Origin: Sphingomonas psychrolutea | GTDB lineage: Bacteria; Pseudomonadota; Alphaproteobacteria; Sphingomonadales; Sphingomonadaceae | Assembly: GCF_014636175.1 (NCBI RefSeq) | Contig: NZ_BMDW01000018.1 | Span: 1-64,000 of the forward strand | DNA: 64,000 nucleotides | Direction of reading: 5' to 3' | Shown: in pieces, positions 51,327 through 61,710 of the stretch | Numbering within the stretch: the first letter of the stretch is position 1 | Layout: every line of letters starts with the position of its first letter | Translations under genes and position numbers: made by a program | Notes under the pieces: model-generated | Databases searched by the model: none | Told to the model about the DNA's origin: nothing | The model's input: only the letters and a program-made list of their open reading frames with translations

Positions 51327-52694
51327 TTAAGCCGCGACGGTCGCCGAGAAGGTATCCGCCGCGCCCTTCAGCCCGCTCAGCCGGTCGTCGACCTCGCCAA
51401 ACTCATGCTCGAGCATGTCGATTTCCGCCGCGACATGTTCGGTATCCTCGCGAATCGCGGTGATCGTGCTCGACATCGAATCGGCGGCCAGCGCGGTTTC
51501 GTCGACCGCCGCCGTAATCGCGGTCACGGTCTGCGCTTGCGCTTCCATCGCATGGCGAATGCGGTTGGCGCTTTCCTGCACCTCGGCAACGGTGGCCTTG
51601 ATCGACGCATTGGTCGCCACGGTCGATCGTGTCGCCGATTGGATCGCTGCGATTTTCGCCGCGATGTCGTCGGTGGCCCGCGCGGTTTGATTGGCAAGGC
51701 TCTTCACCTCCTGCGCCACCACCGCGAAGCCGCGCCCGGCATCACCCGCGCGCGCCGCCTCGATCGTGGCGTTCAAGGCGAGCAGATTGGTCTGTCCGGC
51801 AATGTCGCGAATGAGGCCGAGAATCGATTCGATCGATTTGGCATGGTCGGACAAGGTCTCCGACATGCCGACGGCAGCGCCCGCCTGCGACGAAGCGCGC
51901 GTCGCGATCTCGGCGGCGGCTTCGACCTCGGTGCGCGCGTCCTCGATCGCGCGGATCAAGCCAGCGGCGGTTTGCGCCGCCTCGCGCATCGCCATCGCCG
52001 ATTCTTCGGCGGCGGCGGCGACTTCGGTGGTCTTGCTGATCATCCCGCGTGCCGACCGGGCCGCACCTTGGGCCTGAACCCGGATGCGGTTGCCAAGTGC
52101 TGCCGCGCCTTCGATCGAGGTGGCGATCGTCTCGCTGAAATCGGCCGAGCGCGCGCGGCGTTCGGTGCGGGCCTGCTCGGCGTCGCGCGCGCCGAGATGC
52201 GATGCCATCACATCGGCCTCGACCAGGCCGAGCCGCTGCACCGCGTCCGCGAGCACGCGCATGCGTGGCGATCCGACCCCGAGTTTTGCTTCGATCGTCT
52301 GCAACGTCCGGCTGTGCGCGAAGCTGAGCGACGCCAGCAACGCGGGCAAGGGAATGCCCGCCTTTTGCGAATCGGCGGCGTGGCGGTTGGCCATCCGCAT
52401 CCACTCATTATCGAGCGCGGCGGCATATTTGGCGCGGGTATATTTGGCGCTCTGGCCGATGCGTGTCGCCCGATAATCGGCGGTAAAATACGGGCGGATA
52501 TGCGCGCTCACCGACAGCGACAGATAATGCTCCCAGAATGCGCCGGCGATTTCGGTCTCATGACCTTCGATCAAGTGCGCGATTTCAACCGCGGCGGCAG
52601 CGATGCTGCCATCCCAGTCATATTCGCTGATGCGCTCGGCGGCCGTGCGGTTTTCCCCGCTCCAGCCCCCCAACCTTGCGCTCCCCTGCGCCAT
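51327..52694 (-). CDS. Soluble chemoreceptor with globin-like sensor domain (copy 1)
   Basis: A 455-residue cytoplasmic methyl-accepting chemotaxis protein without membrane segments. Residues about 25-180 look like a globin-coupled sensor ([61 protein letters not shown]). The signalling domain follows, with the hairpin tip [44 protein letters not shown]. The NRHAADSQ His is a candidate haem ligand, but its spacing differs from typical globin sensors. It is 19 nt downstream of copy 2. Confidence 0.87.
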   Translation of the reverse strand: MAQGSARLGGWSGENRTAAERISEYDWDGSIAAAAVEIAHLIEGHETEIAGAFWEHYLSLSVSAHIRPYFTADYRATRIGQSAKYTRAKYAAALDNEWMRMANRHAADSQKAGIPLPALLASLSFAHSRTLQTIEAKLGVGSPRMRVLADAVQRLGLVEADVMASHLGARDAEQARTERRARSADFSETIATSIEGAAALGNRIRVQAQGAARSARGMISKTTEVAAAAEESAMAMREAAQTAAGLIRAIEDARTEVEAAAEIATRASSQAGAAVGMSETLSDHAKSIESILGLIRDIAGQTNLLALNATIEAARAGDAGRGFAVVAQEVKSLANQTARATDDIAAKIAAIQSATRSTVATNASIKATVAEVQESANRIRHAMEAQAQTVTAITAAVDETALAADSMSSTITAIREDTEHVAAEIDMLEHEFGEVDDRLSGLKGAADTFSATVAA

Positions 52695-52713
52695 GTCTTT
52701 TCCCCTTCAAGGG

Positions 52714-54069
52714 TTATGCGGCAACTTTCGCGACGAACTCGCTCGCGCTGTTCTTAAGCATGCCAAGCTTATGATCGAGTGAATCGAACCCGCGCCCGAC
52801 CCGGTCGATTTCGGAGGCGACGGTCTCGGTATCCTCGCGAATCGCGGTGATGGTGTTGGACATCGAATCGGCGGCAAGCGCGGTTTCGTCGACTGCAGCG
52901 GTAATCGCGGTGACGGTCTGCGCTTGCGCTTCCATCGCATAGCGAATGCGGTTGGCGCTTTCCTGCACTTCGGCGACGGTCGATTTGATCGAGGCGTTGG
53001 TCTCGACCGTTGAGCGCGTGGCGGACTGGATCGCCGCGATCTTGGCGGCGATGTCGTCGGTCGCGCGCGCGGTCTGGTTGGCGAGGCTCTTCACTTCCTG
53101 CGCGACGACGGCGAAGCCGCGCCCGGCATCCCCGGCGCGCGCCGCTTCGATTGTGGCGTTGAGCGCGAGCAAATTGGTCTGGCCGGCAATATCGCGGATC
53201 AGGCCGAGGATCGACTCGATCGATTTGGCATGGTCGCTGAGCGTTTCGGACATGCCGACGGCAGCACCGGCCTGGCCCGCCGCGCGCGTCGCGATCTCGG
53301 CGGCGGCTTCGACCTCGGTGCGCGCATCCTCGATCGCGCGAATCAGACCAGCCGCCGTCTGCGCCGCTTCGCGCATGGCAACGGCGGATTGTTCGGCGGC
53401 GGCGGCAACTTCGCTGGTTTTGCCCAGCATCCCGCGCGCCGAGGTGGAGGTCTTGACCGATTGGCCGCGCAGCACTTCGGATTCCTGCGTTGCTTGCTCA
53501 ACCGTTGCGGCGATGCCTTCGCGGAAATCGGCCGCCAGCCGGTCACGCTTGCCCTGCGCGGTGAAGCCGCGGAAGGCGTTGTAAATTTCGACGGTAATCT
53601 CGGCTTCCAGCCCGCTCAGCCGCATCACCGTATCGATATAGACTGGCAGGCGCTGATTGTCGCCCTTCAGGCGCTTGAACAGAATATCGAGCGCGGCGCG
53701 ATCGCTCGCGCACGTCATCGACAGCAAGGCCATGGTCGAGACCCCAGCCTTATACCCCGAAGCGACCGAGCGCTCCATCGATTCGACCCACAACCGCCCC
53801 GACACGTCACAAAAACGGTTGCGCAAATAGGTAACGCCCAGCTCGACCATTTTGGCTTCTTCATGCGGCTGCCAACTTTGTTCGCCTGGGCTCGCGCGCT
53901 TCCACTGCGCCCAGAAGGCGAGCGCGATCTCGCCCGCGTCGGGCTCGAGTACGCTCCACACTTCGCGCGCGGCCGATTCCAGCGAATTGTCGAAATCGAA
54001 CGCGCGAAGCCGAGCCCGGATGTCGATCGTCGCGGCAACCAGGCCGGGGGCGGGGAGGGTATTGGGCAA
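52714..54069 (-). CDS. Soluble chemoreceptor (copy 2), likely without haem ligand
   Basis: A 451-residue cytoplasmic chemoreceptor whose C-terminal 250 residues are almost identical to copy 1. The sensor half differs: [21 protein letters not shown] segment and [24 protein letters not shown] where copy 1 has [24 protein letters not shown], so the candidate His is absent. The TTG start at 54069 has GGAG eight bases upstream. Transcribed first, with copy 1 after it; both should feed the same kinase complex. Confidence 0.87.
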   Translation of the reverse strand: MPNTLPAPGLVAATIDIRARLRAFDFDNSLESAAREVWSVLEPDAGEIALAFWAQWKRASPGEQSWQPHEEAKMVELGVTYLRNRFCDVSGRLWVESMERSVASGYKAGVSTMALLSMTCASDRAALDILFKRLKGDNQRLPVYIDTVMRLSGLEAEITVEIYNAFRGFTAQGKRDRLAADFREGIAATVEQATQESEVLRGQSVKTSTSARGMLGKTSEVAAAAEQSAVAMREAAQTAAGLIRAIEDARTEVEAAAEIATRAAGQAGAAVGMSETLSDHAKSIESILGLIRDIAGQTNLLALNATIEAARAGDAGRGFAVVAQEVKSLANQTARATDDIAAKIAAIQSATRSTVETNASIKSTVAEVQESANRIRYAMEAQAQTVTAITAAVDETALAADSMSNTITAIREDTETVASEIDRVGRGFDSLDHKLGMLKNSASEFVAKVAA

Positions 54070-54174
54070 AGCGAGGCTCCGTCTCTGTGCCGCGGGGCGT
54101 AACGTGCACGGCTCAACCCCTGACGTAGCCGGATTTGGTTAACGCGCCGTAAGCGTGCGTCCGCTGCAATCGCG

Positions 54175-54202
54175 TTGCCTGCTACAAACCTTGCATCATA
54201 AT
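54175..54202 (+). promoter_or_regulatory. Probable sdhCDA promoter
   Basis: TTGCCT (54175-54180) and CATAAT (54197-54202) are spaced 16 bp, 60 bp upstream of sdhC. They stand out as AT-rich for this GC-rich genome. The 192-bp region between the chemoreceptor and sdhC starts holds no other gene. Confidence 0.5.
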
Positions 54203-54261
54203 GTGCGCCGACTAAGAGGGCGGCACGTATCCACCGATCACATGACGAGGACGCTTTCGCC

Positions 54262-54684
54262 TTGGCCAGCCCCAGCCGCACCCCAACCGCCCGCGCCCGC
54301 CCGCTCAGCCCGCATTTGTCGGTGTGGAAACCGGGGCCGGCGATGATCGTCTCGATCCTCCACCGCATCACCGGCGACGGTATGGCGACGGTCGGCACCG
54401 TCGTTTTGGTATGGTGGCTCGCGGCGATTTCGGGCGGTCCGGCAAGCTATGCGCCCTTTCACTATGTCTTCATGGCGTTGTGGGGCGGTGCGATCGGCTA
54501 TCTGTTCGGGATCGGGCTGACGCTGTCCTTCTTTCAACATCTGGCGACCGGCATTCGGCATTTTTTCCTCGATGTCGGCGCGAATTACGATCTGAAGGGC
54601 AATCGCGCCGGGTCGATCGCGACGATGGTGTTTTCGGTGGTGGCGACCGCGGCCTTCTGGGCTTATCTGACGATGGTGAAATAA
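54262..54684 (+). CDS. sdhC: Succinate dehydrogenase cytochrome b556 subunit
   Basis: A 140-residue membrane anchor with three helices. PLSPHLSVWKPGPAMIVSILHRITG is the family signature (quinone-site Ser/Arg) and FFQHLATGIRHFFLDVGANYD holds the haem-ligand His. The start appears to be TTG 54262, since the only nearby ATG is out of frame and homologues begin MA-S-RPLSPHL. Complex II oxidises succinate and reduces quinone. sdhD follows 1 nt after the stop. Confidence 0.95.
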   Translation: MASPSRTPTARARPLSPHLSVWKPGPAMIVSILHRITGDGMATVGTVVLVWWLAAISGGPASYAPFHYVFMALWGGAIGYLFGIGLTLSFFQHLATGIRHFFLDVGANYDLKGNRAGSIATMVFSVVATAAFWAYLTMVK

Positions 54685-54685
54685 G

Positions 54686-55081
54686 ATGGGCAACGGAACC
54701 GAACTCGGCCGCGTGCGCGGCCTCGGCAGTGCCAAGGAAGGCACGCATCACTGGTGGTCGCAACGCCTGACCGCCGCAGCAAATTTGTTCCTGATGGTGT
54801 GGTTTTTCATCGCGATCGCGCGGCTTCCGGCCTATGATTATGAAACGGTCCGCGCGTGGCTGTCGTCGCCGTGGGCGGCGATCCCGATGCTGTTGCTGAT
54901 CGCCTCGGTCTTCTATCATTTCCGGCTCGGTCTGCAGGTGCTGATCGAGGATTATGTCCACGGCGCGGCCCGTGTCATGTGGCTGCTTGCGCTCAATTTC
55001 TTCAGCGTCGGCAGCGCCGCCATCGCCATTTTCGCGATCCTGAGGGTCGCCTTCACCGTTACCGGAGTCCCCCATGGCTGA
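54686..55081 (+). CDS. sdhD: Succinate dehydrogenase membrane anchor subunit
   Basis: A 131-residue anchor with three helices. It begins [30 protein letters not shown], a typical alphaproteobacterial SdhD N-terminus, and contains [17 protein letters not shown] with the haem-ligand His and quinone-site residues. It overlaps sdhA by 8 nt. Confidence 0.95.
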   Translation: MGNGTELGRVRGLGSAKEGTHHWWSQRLTAAANLFLMVWFFIAIARLPAYDYETVRAWLSSPWAAIPMLLLIASVFYHFRLGLQVLIEDYVHGAARVMWLLALNFFSVGSAAIAIFAILRVAFTVTGVPHG

Positions 55082-56876
55082 GGCCTATAAGATCATCGAC
55101 CATACCTATGATGCCGTTGTTGTCGGCGCCGGCGGCTCCGGCCTGCGTGCGACGATGGGGATCGCCGAAACCGGACTGAAAACCGCGTGCATCACGAAGG
55201 TGTTCCCGACGCGCAGCCACACGGTTGCGGCACAGGGTGGCATTGCCGCCAGCCTCGGCAACAATTCGCCCGACCATTGGACGTGGCACATGTTCGATAC
55301 CGTCAAGGGTTCGGACTGGCTCGGCGACCAGGACGCGATCGAATATATGGTGCGCGAAGCGCCCGCCGCCGTCTACGAGCTCGAACATGCCGGCGTGCCG
55401 TTCAGCCGCAATGACGACGGCACGATCTATCAGCGCCCGTTCGGCGGCCATATGCAGAATATGGGGGAAGGCCCGCCGGTGCAGCGCACCGCCGCTGCCG
55501 CCGATCGTACCGGCCACGCGATGCTCCATGCACTGTATCAGCAGAGCCTGAAGTATGACGCCGATTTCTACATCGAATATTTCGCGCTCGACCTGATCAT
55601 GGAAGACGGCGTCTGCCGCGGCGTGATCGCTCTGTGCATGGACGACGGCTCAATCCACCGCTTCCGCGCGCATAAGGTTGTGCTGGCGACGGGTGGCTAT
55701 GGCCGCTGCTATTTCTCGGCGACCTCAGCGCACACCTGCACCGGTGACGGCAATGCGATGGTGCTGCGTGCGGGGCTTCCGCTGCAGGACATGGAATTCG
55801 TCCAGTTCCACCCGACCGGCATTTACGGCGCTGGCGTGCTGATCACCGAGGGCGCGCGCGGTGAGGGCGGGTACCTCACCAATTCCGAGGGTGAGCGCTT
55901 CATGGAGCGCTATGCTCCGTCGGCCAAGGACCTGGCGTCGCGCGACGTCGTGTCGCGCTCGATGGCGCTCGAAATGCGCGAAGGGCGCGGTGTCGGCAAG
56001 AATGGCGACCATATCTGGCTCCACCTCGATCATATCGATCCCAAGGTCCTCGCCGTACGGCTGCCCGGCATCACCGAGACCGGCAAGATCTTTGCCGGTG
56101 TCGATTTGACGCGCCAGCCGCTGCCGGTCACCCCGACGGTGCATTACAATATGGGCGGCATCCCGACCAATTATCACGGCGAAGTCGTCCATATGAAGGA
56201 CGGCAACCCCGATGCGGTTGTCCCTGGCCTGTTCGCAGTGGGCGAGGCGGCGTGCGTTTCGGTCCATGGCGCGAACCGCCTTGGCTCGAACTCGCTGATC
56301 GATCTCGTGGTGTTCGGCCGCGCGACGGGTCTGCGGATCAAGGACACGCTCAAGCCCAATACGCCGCACACCCCGCTGCCCAAGGGCTCGGAAGAGATGT
56401 CGCTCGCGCGTCTGGATACGTTCCGCAACGCCAAGGGCAGTGTCCCGACCGCGCAGATTCGGCTCGAAATGCAGCGCACGATGCAGAAGAATTGCGCGGT
56501 GTTCCGCGACAATGCGCTGCTGACCGAAGGCGTCGCCGCGATTTCCGCGACGTACGCCAAGCTCGGCGACGTGTCCGTCACCGACCGGTCGCTGATCTGG
56601 AACACCGATCTGGTCGAGACGCTCGAACTCGACAATTTGTTGGCCCAAGCGATGGTGACGATGCAATCGGCCGCCAATCGCAAGGAATCGCGCGGCGCGC
56701 ATGTTAACGAGGATTATCCCGATCGCGACGACGCGAACTGGATGAAGCACACCACCGCGACGTTTGCGGGCTGGGGTGGCAAGGGCGGCGCGGTCGAAAT
56801 CAGCTACCGCCCCGTGCACGACTATACGCTCACCGATGATGTGGAGTATATCAAGCCGAAGAAGCGGGTGTATTGA
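55074..56876 (+). CDS. sdhA: Succinate dehydrogenase flavoprotein subunit
   Basis: A 600-residue FAD subunit. The N-terminal [20 protein letters not shown] binds [20 protein letters not shown] carries the His for covalent FAD, and [25 protein letters not shown] and [18 protein letters not shown] bind substrate. The tail [23 protein letters not shown] is normal. sdhB is not next to it but 4.8 kb downstream. Confidence 0.98.
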   Translation: MAEAYKIIDHTYDAVVVGAGGSGLRATMGIAETGLKTACITKVFPTRSHTVAAQGGIAASLGNNSPDHWTWHMFDTVKGSDWLGDQDAIEYMVREAPAAVYELEHAGVPFSRNDDGTIYQRPFGGHMQNMGEGPPVQRTAAAADRTGHAMLHALYQQSLKYDADFYIEYFALDLIMEDGVCRGVIALCMDDGSIHRFRAHKVVLATGGYGRCYFSATSAHTCTGDGNAMVLRAGLPLQDMEFVQFHPTGIYGAGVLITEGARGEGGYLTNSEGERFMERYAPSAKDLASRDVVSRSMALEMREGRGVGKNGDHIWLHLDHIDPKVLAVRLPGITETGKIFAGVDLTRQPLPVTPTVHYNMGGIPTNYHGEVVHMKDGNPDAVVPGLFAVGEAACVSVHGANRLGSNSLIDLVVFGRATGLRIKDTLKPNTPHTPLPKGSEEMSLARLDTFRNAKGSVPTAQIRLEMQRTMQKNCAVFRDNALLTEGVAAISATYAKLGDVSVTDRSLIWNTDLVETLELDNLLAQAMVTMQSAANRKESRGAHVNEDYPDRDDANWMKHTTATFAGWGGKGGAVEISYRPVHDYTLTDDVEYIKPKKRVY

Positions 56877-56918
56877 GCGCCGCGCGATCGGTCGGCGCGG
56901 CGAGCAGCCGCGACCGAC

Positions 56919-56939
56919 GGCATGGGCTTTGCCCATGCC
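56919..56939. terminator. Hairpin after sdhA
   Basis: GGCATGGGC-TTT-GCCCATGCC is a perfect 9-bp stem with a 3-nt loop, 43 bp after the sdhA stop, with TTGCT following. It could terminate or attenuate the sdhCDA transcript ahead of the toxin-antitoxin pair. Confidence 0.5.
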
Positions 56940-56987
56940 TTGCTCTCCGCCCGGCGCAGTCTTATTCTCGCGGTAACGGAGGCACCG

Positions 56988-57233
56988 ATGGCGCTTTGGA
57001 CTCTTCACGCGGCGTATGATCCGGAGGCGCGCATCTGGTATACGCTGGACTGCGATGTCCCCGGCCTCGTGACGGAGGGCGAAACGCTTGAACGCCTGCG
57101 TGACCGCGCTGCCGCCGTCATGTCAGAACTCATTGCCGACAATGCGCATTCGATCGACGAAGACCGCCGAGCCGGTCCGCACGCGTTCCGGCTCGTCGCG
57201 TTTCACGAAAGTACCATCCCGGTCGCGGCCTGA
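56988..57233 (+). CDS. HicB-like antitoxin (DUF1902-type)
   Basis: An 81-residue protein with a partial RNase H-like fold: LHAAYDPEARIWYTLDCDVPGLVTEGETLERLRDRAAAVMSELI, similar to DUF1902/HicB-like antitoxins. It lacks the separate DNA-binding tail seen in the HicB at 3415-3804. TGA and the next ATG share a base (TGATG), coupling it to the HicA-like toxin. GGAGG precedes the ATG. Order is antitoxin first, the reverse of the other hicAB. Confidence 0.8.
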   Translation: MALWTLHAAYDPEARIWYTLDCDVPGLVTEGETLERLRDRAAAVMSELIADNAHSIDEDRRAGPHAFRLVAFHESTIPVAA

Positions 57234-57427
57234 TGGTCGACTCTTATGGTCGCGAACTGAAGCGTTTGCGCGAGCATGGCTGTCACTTCGTCCGTACCGG
57301 CAAGGGCGATCATGAAATCTGGTACAGCCCGCTGACAGATCTGCATTTCACGGTCGATGCCGGAACCCGCAAACGATTTACCGCCCAGGCCATATTGAAG
57401 CAGGCTGGCGTGAAGGCGAAGTTGTAG
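57233..57427 (+). CDS. HicA-family toxin
   Basis: A 64-residue HicA-like protein: RELKRLREHGCHFVRTGKGDHEIWYSPLTDLHFTVDAGTRKRFTAQAILKQAGV. The catalytic His (KGDHEIW), the FTVDAG strand and the final TAQAILKQAG helix are all present, so in contrast to the hicA at 3818-3967 this toxin looks complete. It should be an mRNA interferase neutralised by the upstream DUF1902 protein. Confidence 0.87.
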   Translation: MVDSYGRELKRLREHGCHFVRTGKGDHEIWYSPLTDLHFTVDAGTRKRFTAQAILKQAGVKAKL

Positions 57428-57487
57428 CGCCTACTTGACACGTGCGGAGCAATCCGGACGATGGACCCGCGCAACGGGGACATCACT

Positions 57488-58462
57488 ATGCGGCAATTGC
57501 TCCGGATCATTATACTTGCGCTTGCCGCTCTCGTTGCCCCCGCTCTCGCCCAATACGATCCCCCTCGCCACACGCAGCCCGCCCCACCGATCGGGCGCAG
57601 CGATGAGGACACCACTGTCCAGGCCAATAACGGCATCGAAATCCAGCGCGACCGCACCCCGCAGAATGAACTCGCCGAGCATCGCCGCCTCGACCGCGCG
57701 CTCGCCCGCGTCGCACCGCAGCGCAAGGGCGTGATCGATGCTTATGTCGTCGCGGTCGGACTCGACAGCGATGCGGTGTTCGGGCGCGAGGCGCGCGAGG
57801 CCGGCCGGGTGCTCGCGCGGCGCTACGGCGCGGAGGGGAGGACGATCGTGCTCGCCGGAACCGATGGTCGCGGGCCGAGCGACTTGCCGCGTGGCAGCCC
57901 GGGCAACATCGCCGCTGCGCTTGCCCGCGTGGCCGAAGTGATGGACAAAACGGAGGACGTGCTGATCCTCTACACCACCAGCCACGGCGCGCCGCTCGGC
58001 ATCATCTACAATGACGGCGATCAGGGGTTCGGCGCGATTTCGCCCGTTCGGTTGGCCGACATGCTCGAAACGCTCGGCATCAAGCGGCGGCTGGTGATGA
58101 TCAGCGCGTGCTATTCGGGCGTGTTCGTCGATCCGCTCGCCAGCGACGACGGCGTCATCATCACCGCCGCATCGTCGGATCGCACGTCGTTCGGGTGTCA
58201 GGCGGATAGCGACTGGACCTTCTTCGGCGATGCGCTGATCAACAATGGCTTGCGCAAGCCCCAGCCGCTTGCTGAGGTCGATCGCGAGGCGACCGCGCTG
58301 ATCGCGGCGTGGGAGGCGCGCGGTAACCTCGTGCCATCGGGGCCGCAAATCGCGATCGGCGCGCGCGCCGCGCACTGGCTGGACGTGCTCGACAAGCGTG
58401 TTCCGGCGGCGGCGACCAAGCCGGTCGGGCGTCCGGCGATCAGTCTGCTCGACGGCCAGTAA
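57488..58462 (+). CDS. Secreted C13 (legumain-like) peptidase
   Basis: A 324-residue protein with a signal peptide (MRQLLRIIILALAALVAPALA). The peptidase C13 fold is indicated by YVVAVGLDSD, DVLILYTTSHGAP (catalytic His) and RRLVMISACYSGVFVDPL (catalytic Cys), then ITAASSDRTSFGCQADSDWTFFGDALI. Bacterial C13 members are little studied; a periplasmic cysteine protease is expected. I start at the ATG 57488, as the upstream codons are not conserved. Confidence 0.87.
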   Translation: MRQLLRIIILALAALVAPALAQYDPPRHTQPAPPIGRSDEDTTVQANNGIEIQRDRTPQNELAEHRRLDRALARVAPQRKGVIDAYVVAVGLDSDAVFGREAREAGRVLARRYGAEGRTIVLAGTDGRGPSDLPRGSPGNIAAALARVAEVMDKTEDVLILYTTSHGAPLGIIYNDGDQGFGAISPVRLADMLETLGIKRRLVMISACYSGVFVDPLASDDGVIITAASSDRTSFGCQADSDWTFFGDALINNGLRKPQPLAEVDREATALIAAWEARGNLVPSGPQIAIGARAAHWLDVLDKRVPAAATKPVGRPAISLLDGQ

Positions 58463-58510
58463 TCGCACACCAACGCGGAACAACACCGCGCCTCGCCGGT
58501 TCTGGCGCGC

Positions 58511-59071
58511 ATGAACGCTGTCCGCTATCCGCTGCTCGCCAAGCCGCATATCCGCCTGTCGGGTCCGGTCGACCAATTCATGTACGCAAGCTTCCGCCAG
58601 CAGCTCGATGCCTGCCCGGCCGAGGGTACGCTGGTGATCGCGCTGACGACGCTCGGCGGCGACCCCGAAGTCGCGCGCACGATGGCCGACGACATCCGCT
58701 TGCTCGAGGATCATGACGGGCGCGAGATTCTGTTCCTCGGCAAGGTCGCGGTCTATTCGGCGGGCGCGACCTTCATGGCGGCATTCCCGGTCGACCGGCG
58801 GTTCCTGACGCGGCACACGCGGCTGATGATCCATGAGCGGACGATCTCGAAGCAAATCAATCTCAACGGCCCGCTGCGGATGGTCGTCGCGTCGATCAAG
58901 GCGGCCTTGCACGAAGTCGAACATTCGATCCTGATCGAGGAAGAGGGTTTCCGCGACATCGTCAAGAACAGCCGGGTCGATTTCGAGGATTTGCGCGAAA
59001 AGGCGCCGTCGAATTGGTATATCGAGGCAGAAGAGGCGCGCGAATTGGGGCTGGTGCTGGATGTGATTTGA
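58511..59071 (+). CDS. ClpP-like (peptidase S14 superfamily) protein
   Basis: A 186-residue ClpP/crotonase-fold protein. EGTLVIALTTLGGDPEVARTMADDIRLLEDH and VAVYSAGATFMAAFPVDRRFLTRHTRLMIHERTISKQINLNG place a Ser (YSAGAT) and His (IHE) like the ClpP catalytic pair. An acidic residue near the end could complete a triad. It is too short and diverged to be ClpP itself, and lacks the usual MIHQP/GG pattern. It follows the C13 peptidase by 48 nt. Confidence 0.75.
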   Translation: MNAVRYPLLAKPHIRLSGPVDQFMYASFRQQLDACPAEGTLVIALTTLGGDPEVARTMADDIRLLEDHDGREILFLGKVAVYSAGATFMAAFPVDRRFLTRHTRLMIHERTISKQINLNGPLRMVVASIKAALHEVEHSILIEEEGFRDIVKNSRVDFEDLREKAPSNWYIEAEEARELGLVLDVI

Positions 59072-59078
59072 ACTCGCT

Positions 59079-59181
59079 CCCCTCCCGCTTGCGGGAGGGG
59101 CTGGGGGAGGGAATGTCGCAAATCGCTGCCGGGAGAGGGGCGGGCAGCCCCTCCCCTAACCCCTCCGGCAAGCGGGAGGGG
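59079..59181. repeat. Paired-hairpin repeat, family B
   Basis: Left arm 59079-59100 and right arm 59160-59181, the latter with one changed base (CCCCTCCGGCAAGCGGGAGG). It begins just after the ClpP-like stop and lies 106 bp before creD. Confidence 0.92.
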
Positions 59182-59287
59182 AACGAACTCTGCATCCCCT
59201 CTGCACGCCGTCTCCACCCAACCCCCTTTGGCAAAGCGACCCGCGCGTCCCTAACGGAACAGCCTCCACGATAAGGGAGGCCCGATC

Positions 59288-60655
59288 ATGTCCGAATTCC
59301 GTCCGCCGCGCACCCCCGGCGTAAAATTGATCTTTGCGTTGCTGATCGCGACATTTCTCGCGATCCAGCTCTTCACCGTCTATCTGCTCGTCTACGATCG
59401 GCAGAACCAGTCGCAGACCGCGCAAAGCTCGATCGCCGAGGTCTGGGGCGGGGCGCAGTCGATTTCCGGCCCGGTGCTGGTCATTCCCTATGCCGCGACC
59501 CGCAACGAGACCGTCACCGAAAACGGCAAGCAGAGCGTCAAGACCACCACCGCGTGGCACGAACTAACGCTCTCGCCCGATGCCGCCGACATCAGCTCTG
59601 TCGTGAAGCCCGACGTGCGCAAACGCTCGATCTACGAAGCGGTGGTCTATGAGGCGCGCAACCAGGGTGAGGCACGCTTCGTACTGCCCGCCGATCTGTC
59701 GCGCTGGGGCACCACGCGCGCCGCGCTCGCGCTCGACCGTGCCGAAGTGCGCTTCGGCATCTCCGACGCGCGCGGGCTGTTCGGTGCGCCGCCAGTGGTC
59801 GTCGCGGACGGCACCCCGCTCGCGCTGCAACCCGGCAAGGGTCCGCGCGAGACCGGTGGCTCGGGTTTCTTCACCGCGGTCGACGCCAGCAACCTCGGCA
59901 CGAAACCGATGCGCGTGAAATTCGATTATGCGGTGCGCGGCAACGGGTCGATCACGCTGCTGCCGCAGGGCGGCGACACGCGCTGGACGGTCGCGTCGAC
60001 TTGGGCGAACCCGAGCTTTCAGGGCGGGTTCCTGCCCACTGAACGCAAGGTCGCCGCGAATGGCTTCAAGGCGACGTGGCGCGTCGGCAATCTTGCGCTC
60101 GGCCGCACGCTGATTTCGACCGACCAGAGCGGCAAAACCGAGACCATGCCCGGCGCGACCGGCGGCGACGACGCGGCCGCCCGCGTCGATCTCGTCACCC
60201 CGGTCGATCTCTACGCACAGGTCAACCGCAGCGTGAAATACGGCTTCCTGTTCATCGGCTTCACCTTCGTGGCGCTGCTGATGTTCGATCTGATCGGCGG
60301 GGTGAAAGTGTCGCCGATCGAATATGGCCTGGTCGGCGCCGGGCTGGTGCTGTTCTTCGTGATGCTGTTGGCATTCGCCGAGGTGATCGGCTTCAGCTTG
60401 GCGTATTGCGTGGCGGGCGGCGCGATCATCGCCTTGCTCACGGCGTATGCCTCGGCGGTGCTGCGCAGCTGGCGGCGCGGCGGGCTGATCGCGGGGCTGC
60501 TCACCGCGCTCTACGGCGTGCTCTACGTGCTGCTCAGCCTTGAGGATCTTTCGCTGCTGATCGGCTCGCTCCTGCTCTTCGCGGCGCTGGCGGCGGTGAT
60601 GTACCTCACGCGCGGGCTCGATTGGGGCGGGCGCGAGGTAAGGATCGACGTGTGA
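59288..60655 (+). CDS. creD: CreD-like inner membrane protein
   Basis: A 455-residue protein of the CreD (inner membrane protein CreD/CET) family. One helix near the N-terminus (LIFALLIATFLAIQLFTVYLLV) is followed by a large periplasmic beta-rich domain with GPVLVIPY and SVVKPDVRKRSIYEAVVYEA, then about six helices from residue 310. The family has a role in envelope integrity and beta-lactam response in some bacteria; the CreBC regulators are not in the window. AGGGAGG precedes the ATG. Confidence 0.93.
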   Translation: MSEFRPPRTPGVKLIFALLIATFLAIQLFTVYLLVYDRQNQSQTAQSSIAEVWGGAQSISGPVLVIPYAATRNETVTENGKQSVKTTTAWHELTLSPDAADISSVVKPDVRKRSIYEAVVYEARNQGEARFVLPADLSRWGTTRAALALDRAEVRFGISDARGLFGAPPVVVADGTPLALQPGKGPRETGGSGFFTAVDASNLGTKPMRVKFDYAVRGNGSITLLPQGGDTRWTVASTWANPSFQGGFLPTERKVAANGFKATWRVGNLALGRTLISTDQSGKTETMPGATGGDDAAARVDLVTPVDLYAQVNRSVKYGFLFIGFTFVALLMFDLIGGVKVSPIEYGLVGAGLVLFFVMLLAFAEVIGFSLAYCVAGGAIIALLTAYASAVLRSWRRGGLIAGLLTALYGVLYVLLSLEDLSLLIGSLLLFAALAAVMYLTRGLDWGGREVRIDV

Positions 60656-60701
60656 GGTCAGGCGCGGTGCCGGGGTCGGACCTCGGCACCGCCTCCGCAC
60701 G

Positions 60702-61445
60702 TCAGATCGAGAAACCGCCGTCGATGTCGATCATCGCGCCAGTGATGAACGACGCCTCGTCGCTGGCGAGGAACGCGGTCAGCGCGGCCACTTCATCGGC
60801 GGTGCCATAACGGCCGAGCGGGATCATCGGCGTCAGGATCTTCGAGAAATCGCCATCGGTGGGGTTGAGATCGGTGTCGATCGGCCCCGGCTGCACGACG
60901 TTGACCAGGATGTTGCGCTTGGCCAGATCCTGCGCCCAGCCGCGCGCCAGGCCCTGTACCGCCGCCTTGGTCGCGCCATAGGTCGATGCGCCGGGGAAGG
61001 GCGCGGTATGGCCGTTGACGCTGCCGATCACGATGATGCGGCCGCCGTCGGGCATGTGCGGCAATGCCGCGATCGTCCCCGAATGCACGCCCTCAACGTT
61101 GAGCGCGAGCTGGCGGCGCAGATTGTCGGGTGTATCCTGCTCGACCGGCACGAAGATGCCGAAGCCGGCATTGTGCACGACGATGTCGATCCCGCCGAGC
61201 TTTTCGGCAGCGCTGTCGAACGCGGCCTTTTGCGCTTCGGGGTCGGCACCGTCGGCCTGCACCGCATAGCCCTTGCGCCCGGCCGCCGTGATCGCCGCGA
61301 CGGTCTGATTGGCGGCGTCCTGATTGCCGGCAAAGGTGATCACGACGTCGGCACCGTCCGCCGCCAGCCGCCGCGCGATCGCCGCGCCGATGCCGCGCGA
61401 TCCGCCGGTGACGATCGCTTTCTTGCCTTCCAGTCTGTTGCTCAT
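60702..61445 (-). CDS. Short-chain dehydrogenase/reductase (3-oxoacyl-ACP reductase-like)
   Basis: A 247-residue SDR with VTGGSRGIG, HNAG, the catalytic YGATK and the FabG-like ending FITGAMIDIDGGFSI. I start at ATG 61445, preceded by AAGGA, rather than at the TTG nine bases upstream. It points away from sdhB; the 265 bp between them hold no gene I can support and should contain both promoters. Substrate unknown. Confidence 0.9.
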   Translation of the reverse strand: MSNRLEGKKAIVTGGSRGIGAAIARRLAADGADVVITFAGNQDAANQTVAAITAAGRKGYAVQADGADPEAQKAAFDSAAEKLGGIDIVVHNAGFGIFVPVEQDTPDNLRRQLALNVEGVHSGTIAALPHMPDGGRIIVIGSVNGHTAPFPGASTYGATKAAVQGLARGWAQDLAKRNILVNVVQPGPIDTDLNPTDGDFSKILTPMIPLGRYGTADEVAALTAFLASDEASFITGAMIDIDGGFSI

Positions 61446-61710
61446 GGGTCTCAATCCTTCGCGCGGCCCGTCGCTCGACGGGTCTTCGGCGCTGCGCGGA
61501 AAATGGCGCGTCGCGGCGCGCGTTCAACGCGACTGGCGCGAAGTTCTTCTTTGTCCCGTCCAAGTCTGGTGCGGGAATGTATCACGCCGTGCACTCACGC
61601 TTGCGGGGAAAACACGCGCTGGGGGTTTGCGAGCCGCCCCGCGCTTGTGTACGGCCTATCTCACGTCCGGCGGTGTCCCGCCCTCAGAACTCGAAAGCGC
61701 GAAGTAAGCG

